A stretch of 64,000 nucleotides of DNA. It comes from Flavobacterium cupriresistens (GTDB lineage: Bacteria; Bacteroidota; Bacteroidia; Flavobacteriales; Flavobacteriaceae). Within the stretch, counting starts at the first letter, position 1. Each line of letters opens with the position of its first letter. A program made the translations under genes and the position numbers. Shown here in pieces: positions 1 to 6,050 of this stretch. The notes beneath the pieces are model-generated. The model ran no database searches, was not told the origin of the DNA, and worked only from the letters and a program-made list of their open reading frames with translations. The stretch spans positions 1,178,001-1,242,000 of the forward strand of contig NZ_CP087134.1 in assembly GCF_020911925.1 (NCBI RefSeq), given 5' to 3'.

Positions 1-552
1 GTAGAAATAAAAAAAGTTAAGAACGAGGATGGGACATTTAGATATGAGTATAATAAGAAAACGTCTGATAAAAAATTTTCAGTTCCATTGACAACAGGTT
101 TTTATCATGTCGGCGGGGGGCATTCACATCCGGAAGATGGAATTGCAATGTTTTCTTATGCAGACGTAAAATTTTTGAGAGATGCTTATGAACAAGCAGA
201 TCCTAATAGAAGAGAAGATGTTCTGTTAATACTTGCTGCTAAAGACAACTCAAACAAAACACACGTTTATGCTATAAAAGTGAATAATTTTAATTCATTG
301 AGCACCAAAGTGAACGAAGTCTGGAATAAAAGTGAATATACGGGAATAGATGAAGAAACAAAAATTGAGTTTATTCACGATAAGCAAGCTCTTGAGTATG
401 ACAAAAGTGGAGCTAAATTGGTGGAGAGTTTTCTAAAGCAATTTGCCGCTTTTGGAATTACCCTTTACGAAGCAGATGATTTGGTTACTCAATGGAATAA
501 AATAGAACTTGACAAAACAAAAGATGAAGCAACCGCAGTACCATGTACTTAA
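1..552 (+). CDS. C-terminal part of a protein with a JAB/JAMM-like domain (5' end outside window)
   Basis: The frame is open from the first base and ends in TAA at 550-552, so this is the tail of a longer gene; the TTG at 88 is only an internal codon. Read from base 1 there are 183 residues. Residues around 38-50 contain HVGGGHSHP followed by FSYAD, which matches the His-x-His...Ser-x-x-Asp layout of JAMM/Mov34 metallopeptidases. JAB-like domains occur at the C-termini of bacterial polymorphic toxins, so a toxin tip is possible (inference). A lipoprotein gene follows 13 bp later. The spacing from HSH to Ser is one residue longer than in classical JAMM, so catalytic activity is uncertain. Confidence 0.55.
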   Translation, partial: VEIKKVKNEDGTFRYEYNKKTSDKKFSVPLTTGFYHVGGGHSHPEDGIAMFSYADVKFLRDAYEQADPNRREDVLLILAAKDNSNKTHVYAIKVNNFNSLSTKVNEVWNKSEYTGIDEETKIEFIHDKQALEYDKSGAKLVESFLKQFAAFGITLYEADDLVTQWNKIELDKTKDEATAVPCT

Positions 553-565
553 ATAACAAATAATT

Positions 566-1162
566 ATGAAAAACTATATTAATTTCGCCATATTTTTTAT
601 TCTTTTAAACAGCTGTGTGGCGCAAAGTCCTGTGCTAGATATTATGGATAATTCAGGTTTTGAGAGCGTAAGAGGCGCATATTACAAAGACACTAAAAAT
701 GTATTAAACGGATATGATGGCACTTACTTGTACAATAATGGCAACATATTATTTAAAATAAAACTGCAAAAAAATGTTATGACTTCTATGAATGGTGCTT
801 ATTACGAGGACTTGGTTGTAGGAGAATACCAATGGATTGAAAATGGGGTTGAGAAGGTGAATACTTTAAACCAATTAACGTCCACCAGTAATTTAAACAA
901 TATAAGAGGCAAAAGAGTTTTGATAGGAAATGTATATGGTTGTAAAGATTGCAGCCCAACTGAAAAGAGACTTAGACTTGGTTTTAAAGAGGCGACATCT
1001 CCTCATATAGGAGAAATTGACATTAGAAAAACAACCGTTAACGGAAAAGAGGCTATAATAGTAAAGATTTGGTATACGGGTCCTATTGCGGTGAAAGAAG
1101 GTGCTCCACTGCCAAAGGATGGAGTTGTTATGGCTGGTAAGTATACGATGATAAAACAATAA
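566..1162 (+). CDS. DUF6705-like secreted lipoprotein
   Basis: A 198-residue protein with an N-terminal hydrophobic segment ending in LLNSC, a lipobox-like site with Cys17, so it is probably anchored in the envelope. The body (AYYKD, GTYLYNNG, YYEDLVVGEYQWIENG) resembles the flavobacterial DUF6705 family, whose function is unknown. It starts 13 bp after the JAB-domain gene on the same strand and is followed by a strong terminator, so the two are probably co-transcribed. Its position right behind a possible toxin tip would suit an immunity protein, but this is inference from order only. Confidence 0.65.
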   Translation: MKNYINFAIFFILLNSCVAQSPVLDIMDNSGFESVRGAYYKDTKNVLNGYDGTYLYNNGNILFKIKLQKNVMTSMNGAYYEDLVVGEYQWIENGVEKVNTLNQLTSTSNLNNIRGKRVLIGNVYGCKDCSPTEKRLRLGFKEATSPHIGEIDIRKTTVNGKEAIIVKIWYTGPIAVKEGAPLPKDGVVMAGKYTMIKQ

Positions 1163-1176
1163 AAATTAGGAATAAC

Positions 1177-1213
1177 AAAAATCCCCGAATACAATTGTAG
1201 TTGGGGATTTTTT
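1177..1213 (+). terminator. Intrinsic terminator after the DUF6705 gene
   Basis: AAAAATCCCC at 1177-1186 pairs with GGGGATTTTT at 1203-1212, followed by more T residues. It ends the first transcription unit of the window. Confidence 0.8.
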
Positions 1214-1302
1214 TGTTTAAAAGATAGGGAGGATTTTATATAGCTTAATAAATCAATTGGAATAAAAGGATTTTTCGGCAAAAATTCGGCAAAATTTAAA
1301 AC

Positions 1303-1346
1303 AAAAAACCCCTAAATCCCTTCACATAAAGGGTTTAGGAGTTTTT
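1303..1346 (-). terminator. Terminator of tRNA-Leu
   Basis: On the minus strand a stem of CTCCTAAACCC against GGGATTTAGGGG, with a short loop, is followed by TTTTTT. It lies directly downstream of the tRNA-Leu gene; the matching A-run on the other side makes it potentially bidirectional. Confidence 0.75.
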
Positions 1347-1350
1347 AAAG

Positions 1351-1430
1351 TACCCGGAGCCGGAGTCGAACCGGCACGGTTTCCCACAGGTGTTTGAGAC
1401 CAGCGCGTCTACCAATTCCGCCATCCGGGC
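1351..1430 (-). tRNA. tRNA-Leu (anticodon CAA)
   Basis: Minus-strand cloverleaf: acceptor GCCCGGA pairs with TCCGGGT plus discriminator A; D-arm GGCGGAATTGGTAGAC; anticodon loop CTCAAAC gives CAA; T-arm GGTTCGACTCC. A variable arm is present, as in class II tRNAs. It reads UUG codons. The 3' CCA is not encoded. Confidence 0.93.
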
Positions 1431-1600
1431 TTAGCAGACGAAAAAACAATCAAAAAAGTGATTATTTTAACGCAATAGAATAAGTAATTATGATGTCATA
1501 ACTGTGCCTATTCCTTTAACACGGTGCAAATGTAAAAAATAATTTTAAATGAACTACTAAAAATACTTAAATTTTTCCTTTCAGTGTCCAATAAATTTTC

Positions 1601-1608
1601 TAAATTTG
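1601..1608 (+). promoter_or_regulatory. Probable -7 element of the prs promoter and structured leader
   Basis: TAAATTTG matches the Bacteroidetes -7 consensus TAnnTTTG; the -33 region is only TTC-like, so the call rests on one box. The inferred leader of about 120 nt contains a 6-bp stem, GCTTTA at 1668-1673 with TAAAGC at 1684-1689, just ahead of the start codon. Confidence 0.5.
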
Positions 1609-1730
1609 CACCTCGTTAAAACGACGCACACACAACTAACTACACCCGAGGCATTTATGCAGGTCTTGCTTTACCGAAAATGATAAAGCCGAATCGTGCA
1701 GAGTGCAGCGGAGCAAAAAAAAAAATTATA

Positions 1731-2672
1731 ATGTCGCACCTAGAACCAGAAGCTAAAATTTTTGCTTGTTCACAAAGTGTTTATCTTGCAGAAAAAATTG
1801 CAGAACAATACGGAATTCCGTTAGGGAAAGTAACGATGTCAACATACAGTGATGGAGAATTTCAACCATCGTATGAAGAATCAATTAGAGGATTACGTGT
1901 TTTTATCGTTTGTTCGACATTTCCAACAGCCGATAATTTGATGGAATTGTTACTAATGATTGATGCAGCAAAGCGTGCATCAGCAAGACACATTACAGCT
2001 GTTATGCCTTATTTTGGTTGGGCAAGACAGGATAGAAAAGACAAACCAAGAGTTCCGATTGGAGCAAAATTAGTAGCTAATTTATTAGATGCTGCCGGAG
2101 CGACAAGAGTAATGACAATGGATTTACACGCAGATCAAATCCAGGGGTTTTTCGAAAAACCGGTAGACCATTTATTTGCCTCTACCATCTTTTTACCATA
2201 CGTAGAAAGTTTAAAGTTAGAAAATCTAACTATTGCATCTCCGGATATGGGAGGTTCAAAAAGAGCATATGCTTACTCTAAGTTTCTGGAATCAGATGTA
2301 GTAATCTGTTACAAACAAAGAAAAGCAGCTAACGTTATCGACACTATGGAACTGATTGGTGAAGTAAAAGGACGTAACGTAATACTAGTAGACGACATGA
2401 TCGATACGGGTGGAACATTAGCGAAAGCAGCAGACTTAATGATCGAAAAAGGAGCATTAAGCGTTAGAGCAATTTGTACACACGCTATATTATCAGGTGA
2501 CGCTTACGATAAAATTGAAAATTCGAAATTAAGCGAATTAATAGTTACCGATTCTATTCCGTTAAAGAGAGAATCAAAGAAAATCAGAGTAGTGAGTTGT
2601 GCGCCTCTTTTTGCTGAAGTTATGCACATGGTGCACCACAACAATTCCATTAGTGGAAAATTCATTATGTAA
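1731..2672 (+). CDS. prs: Ribose-phosphate pyrophosphokinase (PRPP synthetase)
   Basis: Makes PRPP from ribose 5-phosphate and ATP in the cytoplasm, for purine, pyrimidine, histidine and NAD synthesis. The protein is 313 residues, the usual length. It has the class I signatures TYSDGEFQPS near the N-terminus, PYFGWARQDRKD around residue 95, DLHADQIQGFF around 130 and the PRPP loop VILVDDMIDTGG around 217. I chose the ATG at 1731 (MSHLEPEAKIFACSQ) over the in-frame ATG at 1680, because the extra 17 residues overlap the structured leader and are not family-like. rplY follows 114 bp downstream. PRPP made here feeds purF, which lies in the same window. Confidence 0.95.
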   Translation: MSHLEPEAKIFACSQSVYLAEKIAEQYGIPLGKVTMSTYSDGEFQPSYEESIRGLRVFIVCSTFPTADNLMELLLMIDAAKRASARHITAVMPYFGWARQDRKDKPRVPIGAKLVANLLDAAGATRVMTMDLHADQIQGFFEKPVDHLFASTIFLPYVESLKLENLTIASPDMGGSKRAYAYSKFLESDVVICYKQRKAANVIDTMELIGEVKGRNVILVDDMIDTGGTLAKAADLMIEKGALSVRAICTHAILSGDAYDKIENSKLSELIVTDSIPLKRESKKIRVVSCAPLFAEVMHMVHHNNSISGKFIM

Positions 2673-2685
2673 TTATTGGCAGTAG

Positions 2686-2744
2686 GCTTTAAGCAAACTC
2701 AAAATAATATCATGACAAAAAGCCTAAAGCGTATTGCTTAAAGC
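2686..2744 (+). repeat. Inverted repeat between prs and rplY
   Basis: GCTTTAAGCAA at 2686-2696 and TTGCTTAAAGC at 2734-2744 are perfect 11-nt inverted arms 37 nt apart. There is no T-run, so it looks more like an mRNA processing or attenuation structure than a terminator. Confidence 0.55.
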
Positions 2745-2786
2745 TTATAACAATAAATATTTATTAATAACTATATTTTTTTTACA

Positions 2787-3398
2787 ATGAAATCGATTAC
2801 AATTAAAGGATCAGAAAGAGAAAGCGTGGGCAAAGTGTCAACTAAAGCCTTACGTAATGCTGGAGCGGTTCCTTGCGTGTTATACGGAGGAAATCAAGCA
2901 GTACACTTCTCAGCAGACGCTGCAGCGTTCAAAAACTTGGTTTACACTCCAAATGCACACACAGTTGTGATTGAGCTTGGAAAAGGAAAATCATTCAATG
3001 CAATTTTGCAAGATATCCAAGTTCACCCAGTATCAGACAAAATTTTACACATTGACTTCTTTCAATTATTTGATGACAAAGAAATCACTATGGAAGTTCC
3101 TGTGAAAATCGTTGGTACATCTAAAGGTGTTCTTGCAGGTGGTGTTTTACGTTTAAACACTCGTAAATTAAAAGTTAAAGCTTTACCTAAAGATCTTCCT
3201 GATTTTGTTGAAGCTGACATTACTCCACTTGAAATGGGTAACAAATTATACGTTACTAAAGTTGGTTCACCAGAATACAAAGTTATGCACCCAGACAACA
3301 CTGTTGTTGCTCAGGTAAGAATTTCTCGTGCTGCTATGAAAGCTGCTCAAGAAGCTGCAAAAGCTGCAAAAGCACCTGCAAAAGGAAAGAAAAAATAA
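2787..3398 (+). CDS. rplY: 50S ribosomal protein L25, general stress protein CTC type
   Basis: Binds 5S rRNA in the large ribosomal subunit. The protein is 203 residues: an N-terminal L25 domain (about 1-95, including VPCVLYGG and [15 protein letters not shown]), then the C-terminal TL5/CTC beta domain (about 96-185), then an Ala/Lys-rich tail. The length rules out the short enterobacterial L25 form. It lies between prs and pth, a common bacterial order, and is followed by a strong terminator, so prs-rplY probably form one unit with pth separately promoted. Confidence 0.95.
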   Translation: MKSITIKGSERESVGKVSTKALRNAGAVPCVLYGGNQAVHFSADAAAFKNLVYTPNAHTVVIELGKGKSFNAILQDIQVHPVSDKILHIDFFQLFDDKEITMEVPVKIVGTSKGVLAGGVLRLNTRKLKVKALPKDLPDFVEADITPLEMGNKLYVTKVGSPEYKVMHPDNTVVAQVRISRAAMKAAQEAAKAAKAPAKGKKK

Positions 3399-3417
3399 TT
3401 TTTTTTCAATTCAAATA

Positions 3418-3454
3418 CAAAAGCATCAGTTGCAAAACTGGTGCTTTTTTTTTG
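3418..3454 (+). terminator. Terminator after rplY
   Basis: AGCATCAGTT (3422-3431) pairs with AACTGGTGCT (3436-3445) around a GCAA tetraloop, followed by nine T residues. Confidence 0.85.
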
Positions 3455-3600
3455 TTCTAAAGTTTCTGAGTTACTAAGCTTTTTAGTGAGTAAGTTATTG
3501 AAATGATTTGATTTTAAATCCTTACGTTCATTACGGTTAAAGGCTTTTCTTGCAGATCAATTATCTTTCTAATAACACACACTCTCTCTTCTATGCTATT

Positions 3601-3665
3601 GTCCCCCTGAGCGAAGTCGAAGGGCTTGTTAGGTAAAAAGGGCTTCGACTTCGCTCAGCCTGACA
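3601..3665. repeat. Palindromic repeat with GAGCGAAGTCGAAG arms
   Basis: CTGAGCGAAGTCGAAG (3607-3622) and CTTCGACTTCGCTCAG (3643-3658) are perfect 16-nt inverted arms around a short spacer. Similar GAGCGAAGTCGA words occur in the repeat at 5329-5420. It looks like a dispersed REP-like palindrome rather than a terminator, since it has no T-run and lies far from the gene ends. Confidence 0.75.
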
Positions 3666-3734
3666 GTGGGGAATTTTCAAGAGGCTTTGCAAAAAAAAAC
3701 TAACATCGTTTGCAATTAAACCCAAAGTAGAGAA

Positions 3735-3798
3735 ATTATCTAATTGTCACATTATCTAATTACCACATTCTCCAATTGCCACATTCCCAAATTAACCC
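3735..3798 (+). repeat. Four tandem 16-bp repeats abutting the pth promoter
   Basis: ATTATCTAATTGTCAC, ATTATCTAATTACCAC, ATTCTCCAATTGCCAC and ATTCCCAAATTAACCC follow each other without gaps and end exactly where the -7 box of pth begins. The TTG of the third copy could serve as the -33 element. Confidence 0.85.
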
Positions 3799-3806
3799 TA
3801 TTTTTG
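3776..3806 (+). promoter_or_regulatory. Probable pth promoter
   Basis: TTG at 3776-3778 and TATTTTTG at 3799-3806 fit the -33/-7 pattern with a 20-nt spacer. The -7 box ends only 4 nt before the ATG at 3811, so the transcript may be nearly leaderless. Confidence 0.55.
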
Positions 3807-3810
3807 TATC

Positions 3811-4437
3811 ATGATAAAATGGATACAAAACCTGTTTTCATCAGCAAAAACAGAAGAGAATATAGATTATATGAAGAAATATTTAATCGTGGGATTAGGC
3901 AACATAGGGGCTGAATACGTAAACACAAGACATAATATCGGATTTAAAGTTTTAGATTTTTTAGCTAAAAAAGAAGGACTTTCTTTTGAAACAGTAAAAC
4001 TTGGCGCTCTTGCCGAATACAAATTTAAAGGAAGAACTTTTTTTCTTTTAAAGCCTAACACTTACATGAATCTAAGCGGGAAGGCTGTGAAACATTGGAT
4101 GGATAAAGAAAATATTCCATTAGAGAATATTTTGGTTATTACAGATGATTTAAACCTTTCTTTTGGAACGATTCGGATCAAGCCAAAAGGCAGTGACGGT
4201 GGACATAACGGACTAAAAAATATCAATCTGGTTCTGAATACTCAAAATTATACCCGTTTTAGATTTGGTATCAGTGACCAATTTAAAAAAGGACAACAAG
4301 TAGATTATGTTTTAGGAGATTGGGACGAAGAGGAAAAGGCAAAATTACAGGAGCGTCTGGAAATGTCTTCAGAAATTATTAAATCATTTGGAACTGCCGG
4401 TTTAGAGAATACAATGACTTCTTTTAACGGAAAGTAA
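3811..4437 (+). CDS. pth: Peptidyl-tRNA hydrolase
   Basis: Releases tRNA from peptidyl-tRNAs that fall off ribosomes; acts in the cytoplasm as a monomer. The 208-residue product contains LIVGLGNIGAEY, NTRHNIGF with the catalytic His (His41 from this start), KPNTYMNLSG and DDLNLSFG with the expected Asn and Asp. There is a 20-residue N-terminal extension before MKKYLIVGLGN; starting at the internal ATG at 3871 would give the canonical 188 residues. I kept the upstream ATG because I recall similar extensions in flavobacterial Pth, but the promoter is so close that the internal start is a real alternative. Confidence 0.93.
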   Translation: MIKWIQNLFSSAKTEENIDYMKKYLIVGLGNIGAEYVNTRHNIGFKVLDFLAKKEGLSFETVKLGALAEYKFKGRTFFLLKPNTYMNLSGKAVKHWMDKENIPLENILVITDDLNLSFGTIRIKPKGSDGGHNGLKNINLVLNTQNYTRFRFGISDQFKKGQQVDYVLGDWDEEEKAKLQERLEMSSEIIKSFGTAGLENTMTSFNGK

Positions 4438-4532
4438 AGATTTACAGGTGTTTATGTTCTTAAATGCCGAATTATCAATTAATTAAATTGAATTATAACG
4501 AAATAGTATTTTCTATTCCAAAGTTAAATGTT

Positions 4533-4540
4533 TAATTTTG
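4533..4540 (+). promoter_or_regulatory. Probable -7 element of the sodB promoter
   Basis: TAATTTTG matches TAnnTTTG 35 bp before the sodB start. No clear TTG lies at the expected -33 distance. Confidence 0.45.
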
Positions 4541-4575
4541 GGATAAATTATTATAAACCATAAAATCGCAATACC

Positions 4576-5184
4576 ATGGCTTTTGAATTACCACAATTAC
4601 CTTATGCATATGATGCATTAGAACCACATATTGATGCTCGTACAATGGAAATTCACCATTCAAAACATCATAATGCTTACACAACAAATCTTAATGCAGC
4701 AATCGCGGGAACAGATTTAGAAGGGAAAACAATCGAAAATATCTTAATTAATTTAGATAAATCAAACGCTGCTGTTCGTAATAATGGTGGTGGTTTCTAT
4801 AATCACAATTTATTCTGGACTGTAATGACTCCAAACGGTGGTGGATTGCCAACAGGTGATTTATTAGCTGCAATCGAATCTTCTTTTGGAACTTTTGAAG
4901 AATTCAAAGCAAAATTCGCTAAAGCAGGTGCAACACAATTTGGTTCAGGATGGGCTTGGTTATGTGTACACAAAGGTGGAAAATTAGATGTTTGCGGAAC
5001 TCCAAACCAAGACAACCCGTTAATGCCGGAAGTTGGTTGCGGTGGAACACCAATCTTAGGAATGGATGTTTGGGAGCACGCTTATTACTTACACTACCAA
5101 AACAGAAGACCGGATTATATTGAAGCTTTCTTCAGTGTAATTAACTGGACAGAAGTAGCAAGAAGATTTGCATTAGACAAATAG
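4576..5184 (+). CDS. sodB: Superoxide dismutase, Fe/Mn family
   Basis: Converts superoxide to oxygen and hydrogen peroxide. The protein is 202 residues with no signal peptide, so it is cytoplasmic. Metal ligands are visible: His27 in EIHHSKHH, a His in NHNLFW and the Asp and His in [24 protein letters not shown] is the conserved core segment. Fe and Mn forms cannot be separated with confidence by eye; sodB is used because the arrangement resembles Fe-type enzymes. It has its own promoter and terminator and so is probably monocistronic. Confidence 0.93.
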   Translation: MAFELPQLPYAYDALEPHIDARTMEIHHSKHHNAYTTNLNAAIAGTDLEGKTIENILINLDKSNAAVRNNGGGFYNHNLFWTVMTPNGGGLPTGDLLAAIESSFGTFEEFKAKFAKAGATQFGSGWAWLCVHKGGKLDVCGTPNQDNPLMPEVGCGGTPILGMDVWEHAYYLHYQNRRPDYIEAFFSVINWTEVARRFALDK

Positions 5185-5202
5185 TCTTTTTTCGCAGGAT
5201 AT

Positions 5203-5243
5203 AAAACCCGATTAATTCGTAAAGAGTTAATCGGGTTTTTTTT
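5203..5243 (+). terminator. Terminator after sodB
   Basis: AAAACCCGATTAA (5203-5215) pairs with TTAATCGGGTTTT (5227-5239), a 13-bp stem, and the T-run continues. Confidence 0.88.
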
Positions 5244-5328
5244 ATGATCTTTTTTTCGGATCGTATACCGAAGCAGTAAGGTCTTCCTGTGTAGATCTGT
5301 TTCTTTTTTTTGTGTCACTTGCTCTTTT

Positions 5329-5420
5329 GCGTCCTTTCGAGCGAAGTCGAGAAATCACACAAGCTGAGCACGCACTGTATGGAATATTGGATGCCATTTC
5401 TCGTGCCTCGAAAGGACAAG
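5329..5420 (-). repeat. Dispersed ~88-bp palindromic repeat, copy A
   Basis: The ends are inverted: GTCCTTTCGA near 5333 and TCGAAAGGAC near 5407-5416, with GAGAAAT inside each arm. Its reverse complement aligns almost base for base with the element at 35129-35215, including the inner stretch ATCCAATATTCCATAC and GCTCAGCTTGTGTGATTTCT. It encodes nothing convincing; open frames here are by-products of the repeat. Confidence 0.8.
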
Positions 5421-5692
5421 ATTGCGGGAAATTTGGTTTGAAAAACGTATAATTCAATTGTTCTTGAATGTGATATTTTTTGTGTGTCTTAGAGTTGTCC
5501 TACTGTAAAAAACAAGAGCATAAGTGAGTTAAGAGGTGTGAAACAGATTGATTAAGTAAGAGCCTTCTTTTGTTGATAATAAAGCAAGATAGAAGATGAA
5601 GTAGAGAGTAATCATTCCAGTTTGACTCCCAATCATTTTTGGAATTTGGAATTTAAAAAATTTGGAATTTTAAATCAAGTGCCTTTGTTTCA

Positions 5693-5767
5693 ATAAAAAA
5701 GGTGGAATTGCTTCCACCTTTTTTGCCCCAAATCTACCATATACTTAACCTACTAATGTTATGGTAT
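5693..5767 (-). ncRNA. Putative small RNA gene, copy 1
   Basis: Minus-strand promoter: TTTGGC at 5796-5801, an 18-nt spacer, then TACTTTTA at 5770-5777. The predicted RNA starts near 5767. It folds into a first hairpin (TACCATA with TATGGTA, 7 bp, loop holding CATTAGTAGGTTAAG), a linker ATTTGGGGCAAAAA and a terminator hairpin GGTGGAA-GCAA-TTCCACC plus T-run. The terminator loop is a GNRA tetraloop. No open reading frame of note is present. Family not identified; the Rfam flavo-1 motif is the first thing to compare. Confidence 0.65.
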
Positions 5768-5877
5768 AGTAAAAGTAGGATAGTGATGCGGTACCGCCAA
5801 ATATTTTAGACGAAGTGCAAATATATTCGATGAAATACGTAATTTCTTACCTCAGTTAATTCCTTGACTTTATTCCA

Positions 5878-5952
5878 ATAAAAAAGGTGGAATTACTTCC
5901 ACCCTTTTTGCCCCAAATCTACCATAAACTTAACCTACTAATGTTATGGTAG
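5878..5952 (-). ncRNA. Putative small RNA gene, copy 2
   Basis: Minus-strand promoter: TTTGGC at 5981-5986, an 18-nt spacer, then TACTTTTG at 5955-5962, a full match to the -7 consensus. The RNA would start near 5952 with a 9-bp hairpin, CTACCATAA with TTATGGTAG, whose loop includes CATTAGTAGGTTAAG, then ATTTGGGGCAAAAA and a terminator hairpin GGTGGAA-GTAA-TTCCACC plus T-run. The tetraloop differs from copy 1 only at the variable N of GNRA. It lies 3' of purF on the same strand, so a purF 3' UTR fragment is an alternative reading, but the promoter argues for an independent gene. Confidence 0.7.
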
Positions 5953-6050
5953 TTCAAAAGTATCGTAGCAGATCGATTTTGCCAAACATTTAGGATTAAA
6001 GGCAAAAAAAACCGATGAAATGCACAAATTAACCTTTTGTTAATATTTTT

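Larger units (their letters stand above)
5682..6025 (-). repeat. Diverged tandem duplication of a 185-bp unit carrying a small RNA gene
   Basis: The block starting at 5691 reappears at 5876, a period of 185 bp. The transcribed parts (about 75 bp) are nearly identical, and similarity continues at a lower level through the promoter regions (GCCAAA at 5796 and 5981, and GATGAAAT near the ends). The selective conservation of promoter boxes, loop and terminator while the rest drifts suggests function. Confidence 0.75.

Noticed and set aside
893..1281. Minus-strand open frames of 88 and 92 codons over the DUF6705 gene
   Set aside because: They lie opposite a well-supported gene and across its terminator and look like shadow frames, with no family resemblance.
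1680..1730. 17-residue N-terminal extension of PRPP synthetase
   Set aside because: It overlaps the leader stem, and the family N-terminus matches the ATG at 1731.
5242..5457. Minus-strand 71-codon frame, similar to a 68-codon frame at 35083-35289
   Set aside because: Both frames are translations of the same 88-bp palindromic repeat. Their similarity comes from the repeat, not from a protein.
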